Shown here: positions 1 to 8,495 of the stretch, in pieces
How the letters are laid out: each line of letters opens with the position of its first letter
How positions within the stretch are numbered: the first letter of the stretch is position 1
Source: Microlunatus endophyticus
GTDB lineage: Bacteria > Actinomycetota > Actinomycetes > Propionibacteriales > Propionibacteriaceae
Length of the DNA: 64,000 nt
Reading direction: 5' to 3'
Assembly: GCF_014646195.1 (NCBI RefSeq)
Contig: NZ_BMMZ01000001.1
Coordinates: 62,001 to 126,000 of the forward strand
Made by a program: the position numbers and the translations under genes
Notes under the pieces: generated by a model
The model's database searches: none
Seen by the model: the letters and a program-made list of their open reading frames with translations, nothing else
Told to the model about the DNA's origin: nothing

Positions 1-754
1 TCACGTCCTGGACCCGTACGCCTTCCAACAGTCGACGCAGACCGGCCTGCTGTTGCTCGCCACGCGCTGCCGAGAGCAGGAACCAGCCGATGAAAATCGT
101 CCAGATGCCGCCCAGATTCCGGCCCGTCAGGAAGTCCAGCAGGCCCAGGGCGATCAGCAGCACGCCGAGCACCACACCCGCCCTGGCTGCGCCGACCGTG
201 GCCTTCAGCCGATCCTTGGACCGCGACCAGAGGATCGAACGGACGATCCTGCCGCCGTCCAGGGGAGCGCCGGGGAGCAGGTTGAAAACGCCGAGCAACA
301 GGTTGACGCCTGCCAGCCACCAGCCGACCCGTACGGCCAGCGGCCCCAGGCCGAGAGCAGCGGTCGCCGCACTCGCACCGCCGAAGGCAGCGGCCAGCAC
401 CAGACTGGTGGCCGGTCCGGCAGCCGCGATCCGGAAGTCGGCAGCCGGTGTCTTGGGCTCGTCGGTGAAGGTCGCGACGCCGCCGAACATCCACAGTGTC
501 AGGCCTTCGACCCCGATCCCGTGCGCGCGGGCGATCACCGCATGCATGATCTCGTGCGCGAGCACGGAGGCGATCAACAGCACCGCGCCGCAGATGCCCG
601 CCAGCCAGTAGATCGCCGGCGGATGTCCGGGGGCGGCCGCGGGCAGGGTGGCGCTGGCCAAGCTCCAGGCGAACAACCAGATCATCACCAGGATGCTCCA
701 GTTCATCCGCACCGGGAATCCGAAGAACCGGCCGACCGGAATGCCACTCCTCAT
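1..754 (-). CDS. Site-2 protease family membrane metalloprotease (M50B), 3' end cut by window
   Basis: Intramembrane zinc protease of the S2P/Rip type, which cleaves membrane-anchored regulators such as anti-sigma factors. The frame is open from an ATG at 754 to base 1, so the C-terminus lies outside the window. Visible signs are the zinc motif HEIMH at about residues 67-71 inside a hydrophobic segment, and the second family motif NLLPGAPLDGG at about 158-168, whose Asp is the third metal ligand. At least four membrane segments are seen. The last residues (GVRVQDV) look like the entry to CBS domains, as in the Rv2625c-like branch. It starts 55 bp upstream of the FadR-type regulator gene's end, on the same strand. 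Substrate unknown. Family assignment is firm. Confidence 0.9.
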   Translation of the reverse strand, partial: MRSGIPVGRFFGFPVRMNWSILVMIWLFAWSLASATLPAAAPGHPPAIYWLAGICGAVLLIASVLAHEIMHAVIARAHGIGVEGLTLWMFGGVATFTDEPKTPAADFRIAAAGPATSLVLAAAFGGASAATAALGLGPLAVRVGWWLAGVNLLLGVFNLLPGAPLDGGRIVRSILWSRSKDRLKATVGAARAGVVLGVLLIALGLLDFLTGRNLGGIWTIFIGWFLLSAARGEQQQAGLRRLLEGVRVQDV

Positions 755-808
755 CGAATGCCTCCTTGCCCACCCGCACTGCCCACCCGCACTGCCGCTC
801 GCACCGCG

Positions 809-1498
809 CTACGACTCGGCGCCGGCCTCCAGGCTGGACCGCAGCCACTCCTCGACACCGGCGATGTGAACGGTAGCGCTGATCGCTGCCAATTCGGGGT
901 CCCGGCGACGGAGCGCGTCCAGGATCGCCTGATGCTCGGCCAGCGTCCGGGTCAGCGCGCCGTGTTGGGTCAGACCGCGCCAGACCCGGGCACGGTGGGT
1001 CGGACCCGCCACGCTCTCGATCATCGAGGCCAGCATCGGGTTGCCGGATCCGGCGGCGATCCGGCGGTGGAATTCGGTGTCGACGTCGACCAGGTCCTCG
1101 ACCGGCGACCGGTCATCGGCGCGGGCCAGCAACTCGCCGAGCTCCTCGAACTGGTCGTCGGTCATCCTGGCGGCGGCCCTGCTGGTCGCCGCGGGCTCCA
1201 GGATCCGGCGCACCTCGAGCAGGTCCAGGACCGAGTCGTCGTGGTGGAACTCCACCACGAAGGTCAGTGCCTCCAGCAGAGATTCCGGCGCCAGGCTGGA
1301 GACGTAGGTGCCGTCCCCTTGGCGTACATCGAGGATCCGCATCAGCGACAGTGCCCGCACGGCCTCCCGCAGCGAATTCCGGGACAACCCGAGTGAGGTG
1401 GCCAGGTCGGCTTCGCGCGGCAATCGGTCGCCGGGCCGCAGCCGCCCGGAGATGATCATGCTTTTCAGACTCTCGATCGCTTCGTCCGTCACCGCCAT
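809..1498 (-). CDS. FadR/GntR-family transcriptional regulator (FCD domain)
   Basis: A 229-residue DNA-binding repressor. The N-terminal winged helix (about residues 5-70) carries the GntR signature: LKSMIISGRLRPGDRLP, then LATSLGLSRNSLREAVRAL, and the wing DGTYV. The all-alpha FCD effector domain follows (about 85-215), with RRILEP and the His residues expected to hold a metal or carboxylate ligand. It is divergent from the FAH-SDR-lactonase-reductase operon with a 134-bp gap, so it most likely represses that operon in response to a sugar acid or keto acid. The ligand is inferred from context only. Length is normal for the family. Confidence 0.9.
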   Translation of the reverse strand: MAVTDEAIESLKSMIISGRLRPGDRLPREADLATSLGLSRNSLREAVRALSLMRILDVRQGDGTYVSSLAPESLLEALTFVVEFHHDDSVLDLLEVRRILEPAATSRAAARMTDDQFEELGELLARADDRSPVEDLVDVDTEFHRRIAAGSGNPMLASMIESVAGPTHRARVWRGLTQHGALTRTLAEHQAILDALRRRDPELAAISATVHIAGVEEWLRSSLEAGAES

Positions 1499-1632
1499 GG
1501 GCCCAGGCTAGTCAGACATCGGGTTACTCGCCGGCAATTGTGCTGTCCGAGCCCTGGCACCCCCGGTGCGGTTGGGCATTGATCCGATCTATGGTGGTGC
1601 CTGCTTCGCGCGACGACGGGAGAAGGGACCAG

Positions 1633-2478
1633 ATGCGACTCGCACGCCACGGCCGGCCGGGCCAGGAGACTCCGGTGATCGGTGACAACTCGGGCAATTG
1701 GTGGGATCTCAGCCCGCTCACCGCAGGGATCGACGGGGCGTTCCTGGCCGACGGCCTCGCCGGCGCCGTTCGGTCCGCCACTGCCGGTGAGCTGCCTCGG
1801 GTGGAGGTGGCTGATCGTTTCGGGCCGCCCTTGTCGGGGATCGGCAAGATCATCTGCATCGGGCTCAACTATCGTGATCATGCTGCCGAGACCGGTGCCG
1901 CGATCCCGGAGGAGCCGATCGTCTTCCTCAAGACTCCGGACACCGTCGTCGGTCCCGCCGACACCGTGCTGATCCCGCGCAAGTCGGTGAAGACCGACTG
2001 GGAGGTCGAGCTCGCGGTGGTCATCGGCGCGCAGGCGCGCTATCTCGATTCGCCCGATGACGCGCCGGGGGTGATCGCCGGGTACGCGATCAGCAACGAC
2101 GTTTCCGAACGCGAGTTCCAGATCGAGCGTGGCGGCCAGTGGGACAAGGGCAAGAACTGCGAGACGTTCAACCCGCTCGGGCCGTGGATCCTGACCGCCG
2201 ACGAGATCGCCGATCCCCAGCAGCTGGGATTGCGGCTGTGGGTCAACGGCGAGCAGCGGCAGGACGGCACCAGCGCGGACATGATCTTCGGCGTCAACCA
2301 CCTGGTCTGGTACCTGTCGCAGTTCATGGTGCTGCGTCCCGGCGACGTGATCAACACCGGCACTCCCGCCGGGGTCGCGATGGGGATGAAGGACCAGCCG
2401 TATCTGCGGGCCGGCGATGTGGTCGAGTTGGAGATTGACGGGCTCGGCCGGCAACGGCAGACCTTCGAGCAGGCGTAG
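1633..2478 (+). CDS. Fumarylacetoacetate hydrolase family protein, probable 2,4-diketo-3-deoxy-L-fuconate hydrolase
   Basis: A 281-residue FAH-fold C-C bond hydrolase. The core starts at KIICIGLNYRDHA; the metal ligands lie in DWEVELAVVIG and in NDVSERE, and KGKNCETFNPLGPW is the substrate-loop motif of the diketo-acid branch. I chose ATG 1633, which follows an AGAAGGGA ribosome site, instead of the upstream in-frame ATG at 1540, because homologues begin with this MRLxR-type N-terminus. In the non-phosphorylated L-fucose route this enzyme splits 2,4-diketo-3-deoxyfuconate into pyruvate and lactate. First gene of a four-gene operon. The reaction class is secure; the exact sugar is inferred from neighbours, and L-rhamnose or a related sugar acid would also fit. 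Confidence 0.85.
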   Translation: MRLARHGRPGQETPVIGDNSGNWWDLSPLTAGIDGAFLADGLAGAVRSATAGELPRVEVADRFGPPLSGIGKIICIGLNYRDHAAETGAAIPEEPIVFLKTPDTVVGPADTVLIPRKSVKTDWEVELAVVIGAQARYLDSPDDAPGVIAGYAISNDVSEREFQIERGGQWDKGKNCETFNPLGPWILTADEIADPQQLGLRLWVNGEQRQDGTSADMIFGVNHLVWYLSQFMVLRPGDVINTGTPAGVAMGMKDQPYLRAGDVVELEIDGLGRQRQTFEQA

Positions 2479-2504
2479 AGCCAGGTACAGGGGAAGAGAC
2501 GGGC

Positions 2505-3251
2505 ATGGGTGAATTCGACGGACGCAAGGCGCTGGTGACCGGTGGCGCTTCGGGGATCGGGGCCGCGATCGCGGCTCGCTTGACTGCCGGCGGCGCCACG
2601 GTCGCCGTCCTGGATGTCAATGTCGATGGGCTTCCAGAGGGTCTGGTGGGGGTGCGGGCCGACGTCACCGACGACGCATCGGTACGCGCCGCGGTGGCTT
2701 CTGCCGTTGATCAACTCGGTGGCCTGGACCTCGTGATCAACAACGCCGGCATCGGTGCGCAGGGTGGTGTCGAGGACAACGACGACGCCGAGTGGCACCG
2801 GGTACTCGACGTCAACGTGGTCGGCATGGTGCGGGTCACCCGGGCCGCACTGCCGGCATTGCGGCAGTCGGATGCCGCTGCGATCGTCAACACCAGTTCG
2901 ATCGCCGCCACCGCCGGCCTGCCGCAACGGGCGCTCTACTCGGCCAGCAAGGGCGCCGTGCTGTCGTTGACCCAGGCGATGGCCGCCGACCTGATCGATG
3001 AACATATCCGGGTCAACGCGGTCAATCCCGGGACCGCGGACACCCCGTGGGTGGGCAGGCTGCTGGACAAGGCACCGGACCCGGCCGCCGAGCGGGCCGC
3101 ACTGGAGGCGCGCCAGCCGCACGGCCGGCTGGTCGCCGCCGACGAGGTCGCTCAGGCCGTCTGCTACCTGGCCTCACCCGCGGCCGGATCGACCACCGGC
3201 ACCTCGATCGCCGTCGACGGCGGCATGCAGGGTCTGCGACTGCGCCGGTGA
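2505..3251 (+). CDS. SDR-family oxidoreductase, probable 2-keto-3-deoxy-L-fuconate dehydrogenase
   Basis: A 248-residue classical short-chain dehydrogenase. It has the NAD-binding TGGASGIG at residues 12-19, NNAG near residue 85, the catalytic Ser in NTSS, YSASKGA (Tyr-x-x-x-Lys), and the proline-glycine loop NAVNPGTADTPW. An Asp at the end of the second beta strand (VLDVN) favours NAD over NADP. It lies 26 bp after the FAH gene and 16 bp before the lactonase. In the oxidative fucose pathway an SDR of this kind oxidises the C4 hydroxyl of 2-keto-3-deoxyfuconate just before FAH cleavage, which matches the gene order. The substrate is an inference; the enzyme class is certain. Confidence 0.88.
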   Translation: MGEFDGRKALVTGGASGIGAAIAARLTAGGATVAVLDVNVDGLPEGLVGVRADVTDDASVRAAVASAVDQLGGLDLVINNAGIGAQGGVEDNDDAEWHRVLDVNVVGMVRVTRAALPALRQSDAAAIVNTSSIAATAGLPQRALYSASKGAVLSLTQAMAADLIDEHIRVNAVNPGTADTPWVGRLLDKAPDPAAERAALEARQPHGRLVAADEVAQAVCYLASPAAGSTTGTSIAVDGGMQGLRLRR

Positions 3252-3267
3252 CCAGACGGGTGATCGG

Positions 3268-4134
3268 ATGATCCGCGTCGACGCACACCACCACCTGTGG
3301 GACCTGGCCGTCCGCGACCAGCCGTGGACGGAGGACCAGCCGGCGATCCACCGCAGCTTCAGCCTCGATGATCTTCGCCCCGAGCTGGCCGGTGCGCGCA
3401 TCGATCGTACGGTCGTGGTGCAGACGATCACGGTGTCGGAGGAGACGCCGGAGCTGCTCGCACTCGCCGATCGGGAGCCGGTGATCGCCGGCGTCGTGGG
3501 CTGGGTCGATCTGACCGCCCCGGAAATCGGTGATCGCCTGGCCGAGCTGAAAGGCCTGCCCGGGGCCGGGAAGCTTGTCGGGATCCGGCACCAGGTCCAG
3601 GGCGAGGAGGATCCACGCTGGTTGCTGAGGCCGGAGGTGATCAAGGGGCTGCAGGCAGTTGCCGATCATGATCTGGTCTACGACCTGTTGATCATCCCGC
3701 AGCAGCTGCCGGCCGCCGTGGAGGTGGTCCGTGCCCTGCCCGGGCTGACCTTCATCCTTGATCATGCGGCCAAGCCGGCGATCGCCCGGAACGGCTATGA
3801 CGCCTGGCATCCCGGCTTCGCCGAGCTGGCCGGGTCGCCGAATGTCGCGGTCAAACTGTCGGGCCTGATCACCGAGGCCGATCATGATCGTTGGACGGTT
3901 GCCGACATTGAGCCGTACGCACGGTCGGTGATCGAGGACTTCGGTCCGGAGCGGGTGCTCTTCGGCTCCGACTGGCCGGTCTGCCGGGTTGCCGGGGGCT
4001 ATCGACGAGCTCTCGACGTGGTGGATGCGGCGATCGCCGGACTGCCGGCCGGCGATCAGGAATTGATCATGGGTGGCAATGCCGTCCGATGGTACGGACT
4101 TGATCACGACAACGAGGACTCGGGGGAGCGCTGA
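3268..4134 (+). CDS. Amidohydrolase family protein (COG3618), probable L-fuconolactonase
   Basis: A 288-residue TIM-barrel hydrolase of the lactonase group. It begins MIRVDAHHHLWD, the strand-1 metal motif of the family, and ends with the typical RVLFGSDWPVC block carrying the catalytic Asp. ILDHAAKP in the middle supplies another conserved His. An upstream in-frame start at 2998 exists but would overlap the SDR gene, so ATG 3268 was chosen. Its TGA overlaps the ATG of the next gene by one base, indicating translational coupling. In the fucose route it opens L-fucono-lactone made by the dehydrogenase. Other sugar lactones cannot be excluded. Confidence 0.87.
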   Translation: MIRVDAHHHLWDLAVRDQPWTEDQPAIHRSFSLDDLRPELAGARIDRTVVVQTITVSEETPELLALADREPVIAGVVGWVDLTAPEIGDRLAELKGLPGAGKLVGIRHQVQGEEDPRWLLRPEVIKGLQAVADHDLVYDLLIIPQQLPAAVEVVRALPGLTFILDHAAKPAIARNGYDAWHPGFAELAGSPNVAVKLSGLITEADHDRWTVADIEPYARSVIEDFGPERVLFGSDWPVCRVAGGYRRALDVVDAAIAGLPAGDQELIMGGNAVRWYGLDHDNEDSGER

Positions 4135-5114
4135 TGCAGCGTCACAGATTGGGCCGCACTGCGGTCGAGGTGACCGAACTCGGCTTCGGTGGCGCGCCGA
4201 TCGGGAATCTCTACACCGCACTCAGCGACGAGCAGGCGTACGCGACCGTGCGGGCCGCCTGGGACGGCGGCATCCGCTACTTCGACACCGCACCGCACTA
4301 CGGCATCGGGGTCTCGGAACGCCGGCTCGGCAAGGCGCTACAGGAGTTTCCGCGCGAGGAATTCGTGATCTCCACCAAGGTCGGACGGCTGTTGCGCCCC
4401 AACCCGGATCCGGTCGGCGCGGACCAGGAGGGTTTCGACACTCCCGACGATGTCATCCGGGTGCGTGACTACAGCGCCGACGGCGTACGGCAGAGCCTGG
4501 ACGAGAGCCGGGAGCGGCTGGGCCTGGACCGGATCGACATCGCCCTGGTTCACGATCCCGATGATCATCTGGAGCAGGCCGCCGAGGAGTCGATCCCGGC
4601 CCTGTCCGAGCTGCGGAACCAGGGCGTGATCGGTGCCGTAGGGCTGGGCATGAACTTCGTCGATCCGCTGCTGGGATTCGTCACCCGGGACTATCCCGAC
4701 GGCGTCGGGATCGACGTGATCCTCGTCGCCGGTCGCTGGACGCTGCTGGACCGATCCGGACGGAAGCTGCTGGACGCCTGCGCGGAACGGGGGATCAGCG
4801 TGATCTCGGCCGCGCCATTCAACAGCGGCCTGCTGTCCAGTCCGGAACCGCCGACCAGTGGCACCTTCAACTACGAGCCGGCGTCGGCGGCCCTGCTGGC
4901 TCGGGCACGCGAATTCGCGACGGTCGCCCGGGAGCATGGTTCCCAGTTGCCGCAGGCAGCCGTACGCTTCCCGCTGCGTCACCCGGCGGTGGCCGGCGTG
5001 CTCGCCGGGATGCGGTCACCCGAGGAGGCGGCGATGGACTGCACGCTGATCGCCGACGATCTTGATCCTGCCGCCTGGCAGGCGATCGACGCGATACCGG
5101 CGGCGATCGCCTGA
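4134..5114 (+). CDS. Aldo/keto reductase, probable L-fucose (D-threo-aldose) 1-dehydrogenase
   Basis: A 326-residue NAD(P)-dependent TIM-barrel oxidoreductase. The catalytic tetrad can be placed: Asp in YFDTAPHYG, Tyr in the same motif, Lys in ISTKVGRLL, and His in ALVHDPDDH. The sequence GFGGAPIGNLY near the N-terminus and FNSGLLSS late in the protein are characteristic of the D-threo-aldose/L-fucose dehydrogenase branch (AKR family 15-like). It is the last gene of the operon and starts inside the stop of the lactonase gene (TGATG). The proposed reaction is oxidation of L-fucose at C1 to the lactone. Class is firm; substrate follows from family and context. Confidence 0.87.
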   Translation: MQRHRLGRTAVEVTELGFGGAPIGNLYTALSDEQAYATVRAAWDGGIRYFDTAPHYGIGVSERRLGKALQEFPREEFVISTKVGRLLRPNPDPVGADQEGFDTPDDVIRVRDYSADGVRQSLDESRERLGLDRIDIALVHDPDDHLEQAAEESIPALSELRNQGVIGAVGLGMNFVDPLLGFVTRDYPDGVGIDVILVAGRWTLLDRSGRKLLDACAERGISVISAAPFNSGLLSSPEPPTSGTFNYEPASAALLARAREFATVAREHGSQLPQAAVRFPLRHPAVAGVLAGMRSPEEAAMDCTLIADDLDPAAWQAIDAIPAAIA

Positions 5115-5149
5115 GCCAACCGCAGGGCTTGCGCAGACAGGCCGCGGTG

Positions 5150-6493
5150 TCACTCGTAGTGGGCGCGGTAGTTGTCCTCGAGCAGCTCGGCCTTGCGGCG
5201 CATCTTCTTGGCCAGTTGCTTGAACATCGTCGTCGGCGCGATCCCTGAGGAGTAGAGCGTCTCGAACGCGTCGTCCATGAAGTTGCTGGCGTCCGGGATG
5301 ACCAACCGGGCGAGGTCCTGGGTGCGTGCCTTGGGCAACTGGTCCAGGGAGGTGGAGAAATTCGGATCCTTCTTGATCAGGTCGACAAGCCGGGGGTCCT
5401 GCTGCGCCTTCTTGACGATCGGCAGATAGCCGGTCGCCATCGTCCAGGTGGCCGAGGTCTCCGGGCGCCCCAGATACTTCAGGAATTCGAAGGCAGCCTG
5501 TTTCCGATGGGCTGGCGCATGGGCCAGGATGCCCCAACCGGAACCGCCGGTCGGGCAGCCGAAGGTCTCGTGCTCCGGCAGGAATCCGGTGCCCAGATCG
5601 AATTTCCGCGCCTTGGCCAGCTCGACGGTCTGGGCCAGGCTGGCGGTGCTCATCAGCGCGCAGGACGCCGCCTGGTTGCCGAAGTCGACAGAACTGCTGG
5701 GCGACAGGTAGGCGGCCTTGTCCTTGTGGACGAAGTCGGCCATCCAGGTCACCGCGGCCATACCGTTCGGCTCGTCCAGCCGGATGTCCAGTCCGTCGGA
5801 ATACCTGGCCTTCCACTGCCACATGTTGCCCTGGAAATACCAGGCGGAGTAGCCGCCGTCCAGGGCGAGCGGCATGACGGCATTGCCGCCGCCCTTCTGG
5901 CGTTTGATCGCCGGTGCCCACTGCCGGAATTCGGTCCAGGTCCTAGGGGCGCGATCGGGCAGGCCGGCCTTCCGGAAGAGCGTCTTGTTGAAGTAGAAGA
6001 GTGGCGTGGACCGGGCGAACGGCAGCCACCAGATGTGATCTTTGACGGTGCCTTCGGTGATGAACTGCTCGATGTAGTCCGACGGCTGCAGATCGGTGTC
6101 GAAGTAGCCCTCGAGCGGTTCCAGCGCGTCGGCCAGGTGCATCGCCCGCCAGGTCACCTCGGACAGCACGACCAGATCGGGGATCTGCCGGGCGATCAAC
6201 GTCGCCGACAGCTTCTGCTGGGTCTCCTCGTAGCTGCCCTGGTACTGCGGCTCGATGAAGATCTCGGACTGACTGGCGTTGAACCTGTCGACGATGGCCA
6301 CCAGCGCCTCGCCGGTCGTGCTGGCGAAGGAGTGCCAGGCGATCAGGTGCAGTCGACCGCGGTACCTGGCGGGGACGGCCGAACCACCGACCTGGGTGTA
6401 GTCGCGGGCACATCCGGCTGCCGCGCCGATTCCTGCGGCGCCGAGCAGGCCGAGCATGCTGCGCCGGCCGAAGCGATTGATCAGTGCACTCAT
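5150..6493 (-). CDS. ABC sugar transporter, extracellular solute-binding lipoprotein
   Basis: A 447-residue binding protein of the MalE/UgpB class. The N-terminus has a twin-arginine-like run RRSMLG, a hydrophobic stretch and a lipobox ending GAAAGC, so it should be a lipoprotein. The mature part shows the cluster features: LHLIAWHSFAST, then VDRFNASQ, PDLVVLSEVTW, LWWLPFARSTPLFYFNK-type hinge segment and a C-terminal YLGRPETSATWT. It is the third gene of an operon with two permeases, with a 4-nt overlap. It converges on the fucose-type catabolic operon across 35 bp, suggesting this is its importer. Ligand not shown by sequence. Confidence 0.9.
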   Translation of the reverse strand: MSALINRFGRRSMLGLLGAAGIGAAAGCARDYTQVGGSAVPARYRGRLHLIAWHSFASTTGEALVAIVDRFNASQSEIFIEPQYQGSYEETQQKLSATLIARQIPDLVVLSEVTWRAMHLADALEPLEGYFDTDLQPSDYIEQFITEGTVKDHIWWLPFARSTPLFYFNKTLFRKAGLPDRAPRTWTEFRQWAPAIKRQKGGGNAVMPLALDGGYSAWYFQGNMWQWKARYSDGLDIRLDEPNGMAAVTWMADFVHKDKAAYLSPSSSVDFGNQAASCALMSTASLAQTVELAKARKFDLGTGFLPEHETFGCPTGGSGWGILAHAPAHRKQAAFEFLKYLGRPETSATWTMATGYLPIVKKAQQDPRLVDLIKKDPNFSTSLDQLPKARTQDLARLVIPDASNFMDDAFETLYSSGIAPTTMFKQLAKKMRRKAELLEDNYRAHYE

Positions 6494-7392
6494 CCCTTGG
6501 TCGCTCCTTGGGTCAGGCCGGCAACGATCTGTCGCTGGGCGAAGAAGAAGACGACCAGCACCGGGATGACCACGAAACAGGTCGCTGCCATCACGGCACC
6601 CCAGTCGGTGTAGCCCTCATCGCTCTTCAGCATCAACAGGCCGACCGGCAGGACGCGCATGCTGTCGGTGTTGGTCACGATCAGCGGCCAGATGAAGTCG
6701 TTCCACTTGGAGACCATCGTCACGATCATGACCGTGACCACCATCGGCTTGGACAAGGGCAGCACGATGCTCCAGAGCGTACGGAGGTGGCCGGCTCCGT
6801 CGACCCGGCTGGCTTCGGTGATCTCGGTCGGCAGCGTCATCATGTGCTGCCGCAGCAGGAACATCGCGAAGACGCTGCCCCAGCCGGGCACGATCAGGCC
6901 GGCGTAGGTGTTGACCCAGCCCAGTTGCGCCACGGTCATGTAGTTGGGAAGCAGCACGACCGTGCCGGGGACCATCATGGCGCCCAGGAAGATCCCGAAG
7001 ATCAGGTTCTTGCGAGGGAAGGGCAGGAACACGAAGGCGTACGAGCTGAGGACGGCGACGCAGATCTCACCCACCGTGCCGAGGACCGTGATCACGACCG
7101 AGTTGATGTACATCTGTCCGAACGGCGCGGAATGCCAGGCTTCGACGAAATTCATCCAGTGGAAGTTCGTCGGGAACCACCGCGGCGGGAAGACGAAGAT
7201 CTCCCCGGACGGCTTCACCGATGAACTGAGCAGCCAGTAGATCGGGATGATCGCGGCGAGTCCGACGACGACCAGGCCGAGATAGAGCAGGAACTTGACA
7301 ACGATCGACTGACGCGGGCCAGAGTGCCGCGAGTCGTCACGCCGGGTGATCGGTGACCTGGCGGTGCGGGAGAGCGTTACGGGAGCTGTCAC
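6490..7392 (-). CDS. Carbohydrate ABC transporter permease (MalG type)
   Basis: A 300-residue inner-membrane permease with about six hydrophobic helices. The EAA loop that contacts the ATPase is visible as EASRVDGAGHLRTLWSIVLP. The N-terminal cytoplasmic segment is followed by FLLYLGLVVVGLAAIIPIYWLL and the characteristic PPRWFPTNFHWMNF. It overlaps the solute-binding gene by 4 nt (6490-6493) and the upstream permease gene by 4 nt (7389-7392), so all three are translationally coupled. No ATP-binding gene is present; a shared MsmK-like ATPase elsewhere would be needed. Confidence 0.92.
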   Translation of the reverse strand: MTAPVTLSRTARSPITRRDDSRHSGPRQSIVVKFLLYLGLVVVGLAAIIPIYWLLSSSVKPSGEIFVFPPRWFPTNFHWMNFVEAWHSAPFGQMYINSVVITVLGTVGEICVAVLSSYAFVFLPFPRKNLIFGIFLGAMMVPGTVVLLPNYMTVAQLGWVNTYAGLIVPGWGSVFAMFLLRQHMMTLPTEITEASRVDGAGHLRTLWSIVLPLSKPMVVTVMIVTMVSKWNDFIWPLIVTNTDSMRVLPVGLLMLKSDEGYTDWGAVMAATCFVVIPVLVVFFFAQRQIVAGLTQGATKG

Positions 7393-8354
7393 TGGTAATG
7401 CACCCGATTCCTGGTGAAGCGCGCCTGGGCCGACGTGATGAGCACCAGCAGCACGAACATGATCATCGCTGCGGCGCCGGCATGCCCGGCGTCGAAGGCC
7501 TGGAACGCCTGCTCGTAGATGTACCAGGACAGCGTGGTGGTCGCGGTGCCCGGACCGCCGCCCGTCATCACGGCGATCACGTCGAATGCCTGGAAGCTGC
7601 CGATGATCGAGGTGACGACGACGAAGAACGTCACCGGTGAGAGCAGGGGAAGTGTGATCCGGAAGAACATCGTCAGCGGTCCGGCGCGGTCGATCCGGGC
7701 GGCCTCGTAGAGATCACTCGGCAGGCCCTGCAGGCCGGCGAGGTAGATCACGGCGACGAAGCCGGCCGTCTTCCAGACATAGACGATGATCAACCCGGGT
7801 AGCGCCCAGAAGGAGTCGGTCATCCAGGCCGGGGATGCGATCCCGACGATTCCCAACAGCTGACGCAACAGTCCGTAGCTCGGATCGAAGATGTAGAGCC
7901 AGATGGTCCCGACCGCGGCTCCGGAGACGATGTGCGGCGCGAAGGAGAACGTCCTGACGAGGTTGCGGCCCCGCAGCTTCTGGTCCAGCAGCAGAGCGAC
8001 CAGTAGACCGAGCACGATCGAAATGATCACGATGCCGCCGGAGAAGATCACCGTGCGCAACACCACCATCCCGAACTCGGGATCGGTGAACATGTCGGTG
8101 TAGTTGGCGAACCAGACGAACGGCTTGGTGTCGGAGAGCAGGTTCCAGCTGGTGAGTGACAAGTATCCGTTGTAGACCACCGGCCAGTAGGCGAAGACGG
8201 CCAGCAGGATCACATTCGGCGCGATGAAGGCCAGGAACAATGCGTAGCCACGGCGGCGCAGCGTACGACGGGATCTCGTGCTGGAGCGGTCGGGAACCAC
8301 GGCTGTCGTCGGCGCTTCACCTCCCCGCGCCAGTGACGGCGTCGATGCGGTCAC
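7389..8354 (-). CDS. Carbohydrate ABC transporter permease (MalF type)
   Basis: A 321-residue permease and the first gene of the importer operon. It has a first helix with LFLAFIAPNVILLAVFAYWP, five more hydrophobic helices, and the EAA loop EAARIDRAGPLTMFFRITLP. The C-terminal TGGGPGTATTTLSWYIYEQAF is typical of sugar (not oligopeptide) importers. It starts 141 bp from the oppositely oriented first YjbR gene, leaving room for the operon promoter. A start at 8354 gives the expected N-terminal cytoplasmic tail. Regulation is not evident from sequence; the FadR-type regulator nearby is a candidate. Confidence 0.92.
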   Translation of the reverse strand: MTASTPSLARGGEAPTTAVVPDRSSTRSRRTLRRRGYALFLAFIAPNVILLAVFAYWPVVYNGYLSLTSWNLLSDTKPFVWFANYTDMFTDPEFGMVVLRTVIFSGGIVIISIVLGLLVALLLDQKLRGRNLVRTFSFAPHIVSGAAVGTIWLYIFDPSYGLLRQLLGIVGIASPAWMTDSFWALPGLIIVYVWKTAGFVAVIYLAGLQGLPSDLYEAARIDRAGPLTMFFRITLPLLSPVTFFVVVTSIIGSFQAFDVIAVMTGGGPGTATTTLSWYIYEQAFQAFDAGHAGAAAMIMFVLLVLITSAQARFTRNRVHYQ

Positions 8355-8495
8355 AGATTCTCCTCTACGGTGAGGTGGGAACGTCGAAGATCGAACGGGT
8401 CGAGACTATTCACCTTGCGTTCATCGTGTGTTCATTTCCTGCGGCGGGTTGTCCGATCCGTGAGGAGTGTCGGAGGCGCGGAGCAGAATGCTGCC

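Noticed and set aside
53..1396. A 447-codon plus-strand open frame across the protease and FadR-type genes
   Set aside because: Its translation is Pro/Arg/Gln-rich with no motif, while the opposite strand carries HEIMH and GntR motifs; it is a high-GC antisense shadow.
5115..5149. Rho-independent terminator between the convergent operons
   Set aside because: No stable hairpin with T-run is seen in the 35-bp gap.
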